A stretch of 14,184 nt of DNA from Scatosoma sp045660225 (GCA_045660225.1 JAZRDK010000118.1:1-14184); one strand, 5' to 3'. Counted from the first letter of the stretch, positions 1-6,758 are shown. Notes: generated from the letters alone by a model not told the origin. Numbers and translations are program-made.

Positions 1-12
1 CGACGGGAGCGT

Positions 13-55
13 ACTTATCTCGTCGTAAAGGCGTAGATACGAGCAGTTCAAGGAG
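13..55 (+). repeat. Repeat block A, copy 1
   Basis: The first 33 bases (13-45) are identical to 147-179. Then come three variable bases and the shared heptamer CAAGGAG (49-55). Within the block CTCGT and ACGAG form short inverted arms, so a transcript could fold weakly. This copy is joined directly to a block C instead of following block B as copy 2 does. Confidence 0.9.
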
Positions 56-126
56 AAACGTGGCTTTGCGATAGGAGCGTACTTAAACGTACGTGACTGA
101 GCAAAACGCAAGTTTCGACGATGAAA

Positions 127-148
127 TGCGAAGTATATACGTCTTTAC
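127..148 (+). repeat. Repeat block B, copy 1
   Basis: These 22 bases are identical to 259-280 and include the 8-bp palindrome GTATATAC. The flanks are TTTCGACGATGAAA on the left and block A on the right. Confidence 0.9.
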
Positions 149-189
149 TTATCTCGTCGTAAAGGCGTAGATACGAGCAAGACAAGGAG
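147..189 (+). repeat. Repeat block A, copy 2
   Basis: This is the second copy of the 33-base block plus CAAGGAG, 134 bp from copy 1. It follows block B at 127-148, sharing its first two bases, which is the arrangement of the full-length unit. Confidence 0.9.
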
Positions 190-258
190 TGGGAGCATTT
201 TCGACGGGAGCGTACTTAGACGTACGTGACCAAGAAAACGCGCACCACGACGCAGTAT

Positions 259-280
259 TGCGAAGTATATACGTCTTTAC
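259..280 (+). repeat. Repeat block B, copy 2, ending at the obg stop codon
   Basis: This copy matches 127-148 exactly. Its last four bases, read on the minus strand, supply the final base of the last obg codon and the TAA stop (279-277). The repeat array therefore begins exactly at the end of the obg reading frame, with no spacer and no visible terminator. Confidence 0.88.
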
Positions 281-1557
281 GGGATAAAATCGAATTCGAC
301 GTCGCCAATCGACACAGTATCCCCTTCCTGACAACCCATTTTGACGAGTTCTTTGATGACACCGCGAAGACGGAGCACTTTTTGGAAATAGAGCATGGAA
401 TCGGGGTTGTTTAAGGCGACGTTGCGACAAAGCATGTCCACCAAACCGCCCACGACGACGTAAACGCCTTCTTCGTCTTTGAAGATTTCAAAGCTTAAAT
501 CGTCGTTTGCTTTGTATTCAAATTCTTCGTCAACGGGAATCGGCTCGACAGGGGGCAAGGTTTCCAAAACGGACAAAATGCCTTCTAAAAGTTCTTTCGT
601 GCCTTCGCCCGTCACCGCGGTCAAGGGATAAATTTTATATTTTCTGCCGTACTTTTTCTTGAACGCCTTCAAATTTTCTTCTGCGCCGTACACGTCGCAC
701 TTGTTGCAAACGACGACCTGCGGAATCGAAGAGAGCGTTTCGCTGAATTCGGAAAGTTCGGCGTTGATTTTTTTGAAATCTTCGATAGGGTCGCGACCTT
801 CGCAACCGGAAATATCGACGACGTGGCAAAGCATACGCGTACGTTCGATATGGCGAAGGAAATCGTGTCCTAAGCCTGCGCCCTTAGACGCGCCTTCAAT
901 AAGGCCGGGGATATCCGCCGCCACGAAGGATTTTTCATAGTATCTAACTACGCCAAGGTTAGGCGAAAGCGTAGTGAAATGGTAGTTGGCAATCTTCGGC
1001 CTTGCGGACGAAATTTTCGAAAGCAAGGTGCTTTTGCCAACGTTCGGAAAGCCTACCAAACCGACGTCTGCAATGACTTTCAATTCCAAAACGACGTAGT
1101 GTTGTTTCACCTTTTCGCCCTTTTGCGCGAAGTTGGGCGCGTGTCTGCGCGCCGTCGTAAAGCGGACGTTACCCTTACCGCCGTTGCCACCGCGCGCCAC
1201 CAACACTTTTTGCCCGTCTTCAAAGACGTCGCAAATTAAACGACCTGTTTCTTCGTCACGGACAAGCGTGCCCAAGGGCACTTTGATAATCATATCCTTA
1301 CCGCTTTTACCAAAGCATTTTTGCGTACCACCCATTTCGCCTTTTTCCGCGAAATATTTGGACGTAAAACGGAAAGGGAACAAGTCGTTCATATCTTTAT
1401 CGCCTACGAAATAGACGTTTCCGCCCCTACCGCCGTCACCGCCGTCGGGTCCACACGCAGGTTTCCCTTTATACGCCTTGAAGGAATTCATACCGTCGCC
1501 ACCGTCGCCGGCTTTAATTAAGATTCGCACTTTGTCGGTAAATTCAACCGTTGCCAT
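277..1557 (-). CDS. obg: Obg-family GTPase (ribosome assembly / stress GTPase)
   Basis: This is a 426-residue Obg/CgtA GTPase, the normal length for a family that assists 50S subunit maturation and links GTP level to stress responses and, in Bacillus, sporulation. Three domains are visible. The glycine-rich Obg fold covers about residues 1-158 (AGDGGDG, GPDGGDGGRGG, GGNGGKGN). The G domain covers about 159-335, with GFPNVGKS at 169-176, DIPG at 215-218, NKCD at 285-288 and TAVTGEG in the G5 position near 313. The C-terminal OCT domain covers about 355-426. The ATG at 1557 is preceded by GGAG seven bases upstream and by its own sigma-A promoter. In many Firmicutes obg follows rplU-rpmA; here it stands alone after ddl. 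Its stop codon lies inside a repeat copy. Identification is secure. Confidence 0.98.
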   Translation of the reverse strand: MATVEFTDKVRILIKAGDGGDGMNSFKAYKGKPACGPDGGDGGRGGNVYFVGDKDMNDLFPFRFTSKYFAEKGEMGGTQKCFGKSGKDMIIKVPLGTLVRDEETGRLICDVFEDGQKVLVARGGNGGKGNVRFTTARRHAPNFAQKGEKVKQHYVVLELKVIADVGLVGFPNVGKSTLLSKISSARPKIANYHFTTLSPNLGVVRYYEKSFVAADIPGLIEGASKGAGLGHDFLRHIERTRMLCHVVDISGCEGRDPIEDFKKINAELSEFSETLSSIPQVVVCNKCDVYGAEENLKAFKKKYGRKYKIYPLTAVTGEGTKELLEGILSVLETLPPVEPIPVDEEFEYKANDDLSFEIFKDEEGVYVVVGGLVDMLCRNVALNNPDSMLYFQKVLRLRGVIKELVKMGCQEGDTVSIGDVEFDFIP

Positions 1558-1590
1558 ACTTTTGCTCCATATTTTCTTTTTATCCTTTAC

Positions 1591-1619
1591 AGTATAGCAA
1601 AAAGAACGGGAAATTGCAA
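1591..1619 (-). promoter_or_regulatory. Sigma-A promoter for obg
   Basis: On the minus strand TTGCAA (1619-1614) is separated by exactly 17 bp from TATACT (1596-1591). The predicted start near 1584 gives a leader of about 27 bases containing the GGAG ribosome binding site. With the hairpin after ddl, this makes obg a separate transcription unit. Confidence 0.75.
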
Positions 1620-1646
1620 TACTTTTTTTGATGGTTTTGACGATAT

Positions 1647-1693
1647 TTTACCTAAAAGGTAAACCTACGGCGCAGTTTTTCCACGCCGTAGGT
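1647..1693 (-). terminator. Hairpin terminator after ddl, with a second overlapping hairpin
   Basis: A perfect 10-bp stem (ACCTACGGCG with CGCCGTAGGT, 1693-1684 and 1672-1663) with an 11-base loop begins seven bases after the ddl stop. On the minus strand its tail is only TTTACCTTTT, while on the plus strand it is followed by CGC and six T, so the better U-tract faces the antisense direction. A second hairpin, TTTACCT-TTT-AGGTAAA (1663-1647), shares one base with the first stem. Termination of ddl is likely; its efficiency is uncertain. Confidence 0.7.
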
Positions 1694-1700
1694 CGCTTTT

Positions 1701-2828
1701 TTACTTATTCCGCCAACGCACGGATTGCAAAATCCCCGTCGAAAGCACCATTTTTTCCCTTTCTCCGCCCCGTGTCAACGCGTCGCCAAGCAAGGCGGAA
1801 ACAAAGTTTTTCGCGTCCACGATTCTCTCGCAAAACAAATAATAAGCAAGCGAACCGGGCACGGTGTTCACTTCGCAAAGATACGCTTTCCCTTCGCTGA
1901 CCAAAAAGTCCATCCGCACCGCGCCGTTCAAGTTCATACGCTTATACACCGTCCTTGTATACGCGCGGATTTTGTCGCGTAATTCGCCGTTCAACGCAAC
2001 CCTGCCCCCTTCTTTTAAGGAAATTGCCTGCCTATCATCCGACTTACGCTTAACGTATTTGTCTTCAAACGAATAGATGCCTTCGCCAAACGCGTACTCT
2101 GGCTCGGACACGAAAATTTCGCCGTCTAACGAATATGCGCCACAGTTGACGTCCTTTTTATCGGGCAAAAACCGTTCAATCAGCGCCAACGAATCGAGTT
2201 GAAACGCCGTTTGTAACGCCCTTTTCGTTTCTTCTTCCGTCCGCGCCAGCGTAATGCCTATGGACGAGCCTAAGCGCGCCGGCTTGACGACGACGGGGTA
2301 TTTTAGCCGTCTTTCCACACTCCTTAACAAAAACGCGCCACGTTTTTCATAATCTTTTTCGTTGACTCTAATCGAATCGACGGTGGGGATATTTAGGGCG
2401 CGCGCAATCAGTTTCGTCGTGCATTTGTCCATAAATACGCCCGACGCCGTCAAATCGGGCGACGCCAACGGGATAGAGTTCCACTCGCACAAAGCGGACA
2501 CACCACCACCTTCCCCAAGCCCGCCGTGGCAACAGTTCATCGCAACGTCGATTTTTCCAAGGCGTTTGATTTTTTTCTTCGCTCCGCACAACGCGTAGAC
2601 AACGCCACCGTCGAAAAAGACGCGCTCGAACGACGAATATTTCTTTTCACGAAACACGTTTAAGTCAAACATTTTCTCCGACGTATACATACCGCCGTCC
2701 GTATGTAAGTACACGGGAAACGGCACGAACTTCTCCCTGTCGATTAGGCTTAAAACAAACACGCCCGTCAAAATAGAAATTTCGTTTTCACACGACTTCC
2801 CACCGAAAAACACCGCCACCTTTCGCAT
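1701..2828 (-). CDS. ddl: D-alanine--D-alanine ligase (divergent)
   Basis: This 375-residue ATP-grasp ligase joins two D-alanines for the peptidoglycan precursor stem; the family is usually 300-375 residues. The ATG at 2828 is chosen because GGAGG sits eight bases upstream; an in-frame ATG at 2846 lacks such support. Visible motifs are the N-terminal FFGGKSCENEIS (8-19), HGGLGEGG (101-108), MDKCTTK (133-139), the ATP-site KPARLGSSIG (182-191), FEDKY (254-258), the metal-binding RMDF (305-308) and EVNTVPGSLAYYLF (319-332). Several positions depart from the textbook pattern: GEGG instead of GEDG, PARLGSS instead of PAREGSS, and SLAYYLF where TxxSLxP is common. It follows the MurF-like gene, which would use its D-Ala-D-Ala product, so the pairing fits. 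A related ATP-grasp activity such as D-Ala-D-X synthesis cannot be excluded. Confidence 0.9.
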   Translation of the reverse strand: MRKVAVFFGGKSCENEISILTGVFVLSLIDREKFVPFPVYLHTDGGMYTSEKMFDLNVFREKKYSSFERVFFDGGVVYALCGAKKKIKRLGKIDVAMNCCHGGLGEGGGVSALCEWNSIPLASPDLTASGVFMDKCTTKLIARALNIPTVDSIRVNEKDYEKRGAFLLRSVERRLKYPVVVKPARLGSSIGITLARTEEETKRALQTAFQLDSLALIERFLPDKKDVNCGAYSLDGEIFVSEPEYAFGEGIYSFEDKYVKRKSDDRQAISLKEGGRVALNGELRDKIRAYTRTVYKRMNLNGAVRMDFLVSEGKAYLCEVNTVPGSLAYYLFCERIVDAKNFVSALLGDALTRGGEREKMVLSTGILQSVRWRNK

Positions 2829-2882
2829 AAAAAAACACCTCCGCAATTAGTCTTTGCTTTGGTGCTTCTTTCGTTTTTCTCG

Positions 2883-4484
2883 TTAATATACGTCGGGCAA
2901 ATCGTTCAAAAACAATACGGCGTCGCCTGCCTTTACCCACTCTTTGAGTTTTTCCGTCGCCAGGGACAGCGTGTTTGCTTTTTCGATTGCCGACCTTTTT
3001 CCGCCTGCCTTCAAATACCCGTCCATCACCGCCGTCACCAACGTTTCGCCTACTAAAATTACCTTGTCAACGTTAGCAAGCGCAATCTCTTTGCCAAGCT
3101 CTGCGTTGATTTCTTCTTCCAAGACGCCACATTCCACAATCCCCGGCGTCACGATACATTTGCGGTTCGAAAATCTTTGTAAAGCGTCTATCGCTTCCTT
3201 CGCGCCCTTGGGATTTGCGTTGTACCCGTCGTCCAAAACGTACACGCCGTTTGCATCGATAAGTTGCAGTCTGTGCGGAATCGGTTGCAATTTTTCCATA
3301 CCGCGCGCAAGCTCTTCTTCCGTTAATCCAAGCTCGATACAAAGCGCCAAACAAAGCGCGATATTCTCTGCCGCCGCCCTGCCAAGCAAAGCAGTTTTGC
3401 CCTGAAATTTCTTGCCGTTTATCTGGATTTGAAGGTGCGTTTCCGTGGCAAAAAATTCCGTACCCGCCGTCGCGTTTTCGTCTAAAACCATCACTTTGTC
3501 CTTGCCGAACGCGTCTAAATCGTATTCCTTCAAGCCTGCGCCACACACCGCTTTTTTGACGGGATAACGCAAAATCTCGCTCTTTTCCTTAAAGATATTT
3601 TCCTTTGCGCCAAACGTTTCGACGTGCTGACTGCATACGCCTGTAAACAACGCGTAATCGGGTTTTACCAAATCACAAAGCTGGGCAATATCGCCTACTT
3701 TGCGAGCGCCCATTTCCGCAATAAAAATTTGCTTGCCCGTAAAATCAGGCGAGAATACCGTTTTGGCAATGCCTATCGGCGTATTGTAAGATTCGGGCGT
3801 TGCCACCACCAAATATTTTTCTTCCAACAACGTTTTTAAGATGTTTTTTACCGACGTTTTGCCGTAACTGCCTACGACGCCGATGCGAATAATTTGCGTT
3901 TCGTCTAATACCTGCCCTGCCCGTTTCACAAATTTTCCGTTGCGTAAATTCTCCGCCCAACCGATGGAAAGGTTTGCAAGGCACATCATATACGGCATAA
4001 GAACGGGCAAAATTGCAAGGGGTACAAACGCGATTAAGGCGTAAAGTTTCGAGCCGTTAATATACGCAAGCGCGTCTAAAACCGCGACGAGAAGATAGGT
4101 CACGCAAGCCGTGAAAAACAACGTCGCATAGAAGAGTCTGTTCGCCCTACCAGACGGCTTTAAGTTCACTTTCAAGGCGTATTTTTTGTCCGCGTACAGA
4201 TACGCCACCATCAGCCCCAAAAACACCACGAACGAGCACGCCACCGCGCCTTTCGTACCGAAGAAGGACGTGCAAAGCGCCGTAATCGCCGACGCCAACG
4301 CAAGACACAACGCCAAAACGCAAAGGCGATTGAAAAGCAGGTTATCTTTGCGCCTAAGCCAACGCAAAAACACGCGGTTTTTATAACCGCTTTGTTGCAT
4401 TGCGCCCAGCGGTTTCCGCATCGCCATACAGGCAAGCACGGAAACGATAAGACAAACGATAATTTTTTCCCACACGTTAAACAT
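2883..4484 (-). CDS. murF: Membrane-anchored MurF-like Mur ligase
   Basis: This 533-residue protein has a Mur ligase core and best fits UDP-MurNAc-tripeptide:D-Ala-D-Ala ligase. From about residue 200 it shows the P-loop GVVGSYGKTS (202-211), ESYNTPIGIAKT (231-242), AEMGAR (256-261), PHRLQ (403-407) and the MurF signature DDGYNANP (418-425), ending in a C-terminal ligase domain. The first ~185 residues are not the usual UDP-substrate domain but hydrophobic: segments near 6-22, 53-72, 80-97, 116-141 and 148-171 look like about five membrane helices. Known MurF proteins are typically soluble and about 450 residues. The ATG at 4484 lies eight bases inside the upstream hydrolase gene, with AGAGGA before it, indicating coupled translation. 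ddl follows 54 bp downstream. Function as MurF is strongly suggested by motifs and neighbour; the role of the membrane part is unknown to me. Confidence 0.88.
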   Translation of the reverse strand: MFNVWEKIIVCLIVSVLACMAMRKPLGAMQQSGYKNRVFLRWLRRKDNLLFNRLCVLALCLALASAITALCTSFFGTKGAVACSFVVFLGLMVAYLYADKKYALKVNLKPSGRANRLFYATLFFTACVTYLLVAVLDALAYINGSKLYALIAFVPLAILPVLMPYMMCLANLSIGWAENLRNGKFVKRAGQVLDETQIIRIGVVGSYGKTSVKNILKTLLEEKYLVVATPESYNTPIGIAKTVFSPDFTGKQIFIAEMGARKVGDIAQLCDLVKPDYALFTGVCSQHVETFGAKENIFKEKSEILRYPVKKAVCGAGLKEYDLDAFGKDKVMVLDENATAGTEFFATETHLQIQINGKKFQGKTALLGRAAAENIALCLALCIELGLTEEELARGMEKLQPIPHRLQLIDANGVYVLDDGYNANPKGAKEAIDALQRFSNRKCIVTPGIVECGVLEEEINAELGKEIALANVDKVILVGETLVTAVMDGYLKAGGKRSAIEKANTLSLATEKLKEWVKAGDAVLFLNDLPDVY

Positions 4485-5220
4485 ATAAAAATTCCTCTAC
4501 GTTTAGGTTGAATTGAAGGGGACGTTCGACGAAGGCAAAATGTCCGCCGTCAATGACTTTCAATTGTGCGTTTTTCATGCAAGTTTCATACGCCTTGGCT
4601 TCGGCAAGCGGTGTCGTCGTGTCCTGCGCCCCTTCCAAAATCAGCGTTTCGTTTTCCACCCTTCGCGCGTTGTCGCGAAGGTCTTCATTGACGATTTTTT
4701 TATAACTTTCCTGCATAATCGGCGACAACGTTTTATATTCCGCGCTTCCGAAACGCCGACGGGCGAAATTCGGCGCAAACCGACGCACGAAACGATAGGT
4801 TTTTACCTTTAAGTGATAGGTAACCCCACGCCCAAGTATAACGCCTGCCGGGCCCGTCAACACGATTTTGTCGAAAAAATCCGCGTCTTTACAGGCGAGT
4901 TTCACCGCCACCCTGCAACCGAACGAGTGCGCGATAACGTGCGGTTTTTTGACGCCTAAGGCAAGCAAAACTTCCTTCGTCCAGTTCGCGTAATCGTCCA
5001 CGGAAAAAGGTTTTGTCAAGGCGCTACTGTGTCCAAACCCCAAAAAATCGATGGCAGTAACTTTGTAGAATTTTGAAAAATACGCAATCTGCGCGCTGAA
5101 CGCTTCCTTAGAAGAAAGATAGCCGTGCAAAAACACGACGTCCTTTCCCTTCCCCTTTTGTACGTACGAAACGTCGGATAAAGAAACCGTTTTTACGCCC
5201 CTCCGTATTTTATAATGCAA
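4477..5220 (-). CDS. Alpha/beta hydrolase, substrate unknown
   Basis: A 247-residue single-domain alpha/beta hydrolase. Visible features are the oxyanion HG motif (FLHGY, 30-34), the loop AIDFLGFGHS (56-65), the nucleophile elbow AHSFG with Ser99, a probable acid Asp200 in GAQDTTTP, and His227 in GGHFAF. A lid of basic, aromatic residues (about 128-158) sits between strand 6 and the acid. The only plausible start is TTG at 5220: the same frame has a TGA three codons earlier, and no in-frame ATG precedes the HG motif. It overlaps rimI by 11 bases and murF by eight, so it is translationally embedded in the operon. No signal peptide is seen, so it is probably cytoplasmic. Membership of a cell-wall/tsa operon does not reveal the substrate; it could be an esterase, lipase-like or hydrolytic repair enzyme. 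Confidence 0.88.
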   Translation of the reverse strand: MHYKIRRGVKTVSLSDVSYVQKGKGKDVVFLHGYLSSKEAFSAQIAYFSKFYKVTAIDFLGFGHSSALTKPFSVDDYANWTKEVLLALGVKKPHVIAHSFGCRVAVKLACKDADFFDKIVLTGPAGVILGRGVTYHLKVKTYRFVRRFAPNFARRRFGSAEYKTLSPIMQESYKKIVNEDLRDNARRVENETLILEGAQDTTTPLAEAKAYETCMKNAQLKVIDGGHFAFVERPLQFNLNVEEFLYV

Positions 5221-5644
5221 GCGCCATCAAAAAGGCGTCTTCGCCGTCAGGATAATATCTTTTTCTTACGTTGACGCTTTCAAACCCAAAGCTTTTATAC
5301 AAAGCGATGGCAGGCGCGTTGGACACGCGTACTTCCAAAAACACACGCAAAACGCCCTTCTCTTTCGCCCTGTCTAAAAGCGCCTTCAAAAGCGTTTTCC
5401 CAAACCCTTTTTTTCTATAGTTCGGTGCAACGGCAACGTTTGCAACGTCCGCGTCTTCTAACACCGACGCAAGCAAAGCGTACCCCACGAGCTGACCGTC
5501 GTTTATCAAAACCAAGCCTTCCGTCACGGCGGAATCAAACGCGCCTTCAAAGTCCGCCGTCGACCACGGGTCGGAAAAACAATCCTTCTCAAGCGCCGAA
5601 ACGGTAGGAATATCTTCGCGAGTCCAAGAGCGAATTTCTATCAT
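5210..5644 (-). CDS. rimI: Ribosomal protein S18-alanine N-acetyltransferase (RimI-type GNAT)
   Basis: This 144-residue single GNAT domain has the length and pattern of RimI, which acetylates the N-terminal alanine of ribosomal protein S18 using acetyl-CoA. The N-terminal IEIRSWTREDIPTVSALEKDCF matches the family opening. The CoA-binding motif A is VAVAPNYRKKGFGKTLL (about 70-86), followed by FLEVRVSNAPAIALYKSFGF (102-121), which carries the Glu and Tyr typical of RimI. It lies 19 bases after tsaB, and tsaB-rimI linkage is common across bacteria. Specificity for S18 is inferred from similarity and linkage; GNAT substrates are easily misassigned. Confidence 0.9.
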   Translation of the reverse strand: MIEIRSWTREDIPTVSALEKDCFSDPWSTADFEGAFDSAVTEGLVLINDGQLVGYALLASVLEDADVANVAVAPNYRKKGFGKTLLKALLDRAKEKGVLRVFLEVRVSNAPAIALYKSFGFESVNVRKRYYPDGEDAFLMALAL

Positions 5645-5663
5645 AAACCCGTACCTGCCCCCG

Positions 5664-6293
5664 TCATTTTCCCAAATTCAGCTCTGCCGAGCTCTTTCTA
5701 ACGTACAGCGCCCCCAACTCGCCAACAGCGCCTTCTTTTATGCGTTTTCTAACCGCCAAGTTTAAGCCCTGCACGGGGTCGACCTTGACAACCGTCGCCT
5801 TTTCTTCAATCGGTAACGCCGACGTGGCGTATAAGCGATAGCCTTCGTCCACAAGCGCAAGCACTTCCGCTTCCTCCAAATACGCAGGCGGATAGGAAAT
5901 TTCGCCGTTCTCGTAACCGCAAACGTAGTACGCGTCGTGCAAAGCGTCGACAAGGCACAGTTTTTTGCCCGCGTCTTCTACACCATTATACGCAATGACG
6001 TCGAAAGAAGTTACGGGCAAGGAGGGTTTTTTTGTGGCAAGACAAAACCCTTTTGCAACGGATATGCCGATGCGAATCCCCGTAAACGAGCCAGCGCCGA
6101 CACACGCGGAAAACACGTCGCAATCACGCAAAGCAAGCGACGCTTTTTTAAGCGCTTCGTCCACCGCAGGCATTACGGAAACGGAGTGTTTCATCGCGCA
6201 GTCGGGTACGTATACGGAAAAAGTTTCTTCGCCTTTCCCTACGACGACTGCCAAATGATTTCCGCTGGTATCCACCGCCAAAAAGTTTTTCAT
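5664..6293 (-). CDS. tsaB: tRNA t6A modification protein TsaB
   Basis: A 209-residue ASKHA-fold protein of the TsaB (YeaZ) family, the scaffold partner of TsaD in threonylcarbamoyl-adenosine synthesis at position 37 of ANN-decoding tRNAs. Motifs include AVDTSGNHLAV (6-16), KHS (35-37) and the signature VGAGSFTGIRIG (66-77). The length is close to that of other TsaB proteins. An AAGGGG ribosome binding site lies just before the ATG, nine bases after the tsaE stop. tsaE and rimI flank it as in many bacteria, but tsaD is not in this window; the position after rimI where it is often found is taken by a hydrolase. Confidence 0.95.
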   Translation of the reverse strand: MKNFLAVDTSGNHLAVVVGKGEETFSVYVPDCAMKHSVSVMPAVDEALKKASLALRDCDVFSACVGAGSFTGIRIGISVAKGFCLATKKPSLPVTSFDVIAYNGVEDAGKKLCLVDALHDAYYVCGYENGEISYPPAYLEEAEVLALVDEGYRLYATSALPIEEKATVVKVDPVQGLNLAVRKRIKEGAVGELGALYVRKSSAELNLGK

Positions 6294-6302
6294 ATCTACC
6301 CC

Positions 6303-6704
6303 TTAATAGGAAATTTCCCGTTCGTTTTCGCCAAGTTTTTTAATGACAACGCGTTTGCATTTTTTCGGCAACAACGGCGCAATGTTTTGCGACCACTCAA
6401 CGATACAAATACCGCCCATATCAAAATAGTCGCCAAGCCCAAGCCCTTCCGCCTGCGCCACCGATTCGATGCGATAGCAATCGTAATGAAAAAGCCGTCC
6501 GTCGTAATCGTTCATATACGCGTAAGTGGGGCTGGTCACTTCTTCTTCGATACCCAAACCCTTAGCAACGCCTTTGGTGAACACCGTCTTGCCCGCGCCC
6601 ATATCCCCGTCCAGCAAGACGACGTCGCCCGCACGCAGGGTTTTCGCGTATTCGACGGCAAACGCCATCGTTTCTTCTCTCGATTTTGATAGATAAGTAA
6701 GCAT
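6303..6704 (-). CDS. tsaE: tRNA t6A modification ATPase TsaE
   Basis: A 133-residue P-loop ATPase of the TsaE (YdiB/YjeE) family that drives turnover of the TsaB-TsaD complex. It has the Walker A motif GDMGAGKT (33-40), TSPTYA (57-62), HYDCYRI (73-79) and IVEW (101-104), all characteristic. The ATG at 6704 keeps the short N-terminal strand seen in homologues (LTYLSKSREETMAFA). No Shine-Dalgarno sequence precedes it. Instead a TATAAT box ends six bases before the ATG, implying a leaderless message. The alternative ATG at codon 13 would remove the first strand and is less likely. It is the first gene of the tsaE-tsaB-rimI-hydrolase-murF-ddl run; no terminator separates it from ribU, so read-through is also possible. 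Confidence 0.95.
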   Translation of the reverse strand: MLTYLSKSREETMAFAVEYAKTLRAGDVVLLDGDMGAGKTVFTKGVAKGLGIEEEVTSPTYAYMNDYDGRLFHYDCYRIESVAQAEGLGLGDYFDMGGICIVEWSQNIAPLLPKKCKRVVIKKLGENEREISY

Positions 6705-6710
6705 ACTTTT

Positions 6711-6739
6711 ATTATAATACCTTCCGCCGATTTTTGCAA
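6711..6739 (-). promoter_or_regulatory. Sigma-A promoter immediately before tsaE
   Basis: On the minus strand TTGCAA (6739-6734), a 17-bp spacer and TATAAT (6716-6711) form a near-consensus promoter. Only six bases (AAAAGT) separate the -10 box from the tsaE ATG. A normal start about seven bases past the -10 box would fall on or next to the A of the start codon. Confidence 0.75.
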
Positions 6740-6758
6740 ATAAAACGCCGTAATTTCT

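Larger units (their letters stand above)
1..280. repeat. Compound ~133-bp intergenic repeat cluster downstream of obg
   Basis: This gene-free stretch is built from recurring blocks. Block C (GGAGCGTACTTA) occurs at 6-17, 74-85 and 207-218. Block A, 33 identical bases followed by three variable bases and CAAGGAG, occurs at 13-55 and 147-189. Block B (22 bases containing the palindrome GTATATAC) occurs at 127-148 and 259-280. A palindrome ACGTACGT followed by GAC follows the second and third C blocks. Corresponding blocks are 132-134 bp apart, so the full unit is about 133 bp (74-206), a partial unit runs 207-280, and a short unit runs 6-73. Sequence between blocks differs between copies while block edges are conserved. 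Every frame across it is interrupted, so I see no credible protein. I do not recognise the family; it could be a dispersed intergenic element, a non-autonomous mobile element or a structured RNA. Confidence 0.85.

Noticed and set aside
49..75. Short ORF with AAGGAG and GTG (GTGGCTTTGCGATAG) in the repeat
   Set aside because: It encodes only four residues and the second copy does not keep the start codon, so the ribosome-site likeness is probably chance.
1..280. CRISPR array
   Set aside because: The blocks are of several types, the spacing is about 133 bp, gaps are partly related to each other, and no cas genes are nearby.
149..430. 93-codon minus-strand frame running from inside obg into the left repeat
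   Set aside because: It uses the wrong frame of obg and crosses repeat blocks; the two repeat copies would encode different frames because the unit is not a multiple of three.
5937..6689. 250-codon plus-strand open frame across tsaB and tsaE
   Set aside because: It lies wholly antisense to two well-identified genes, crosses the boundary between them, has no recognisable motif and no ribosome binding site. Similar antisense openness occurs opposite other genes here because of codon bias.
6690..6704. CTTACTTATCT near the tsaE start as a second copy of the two-component operator half-site
   Set aside because: Only one arm is present, within codons 2-5 of tsaE, with no inverted partner.
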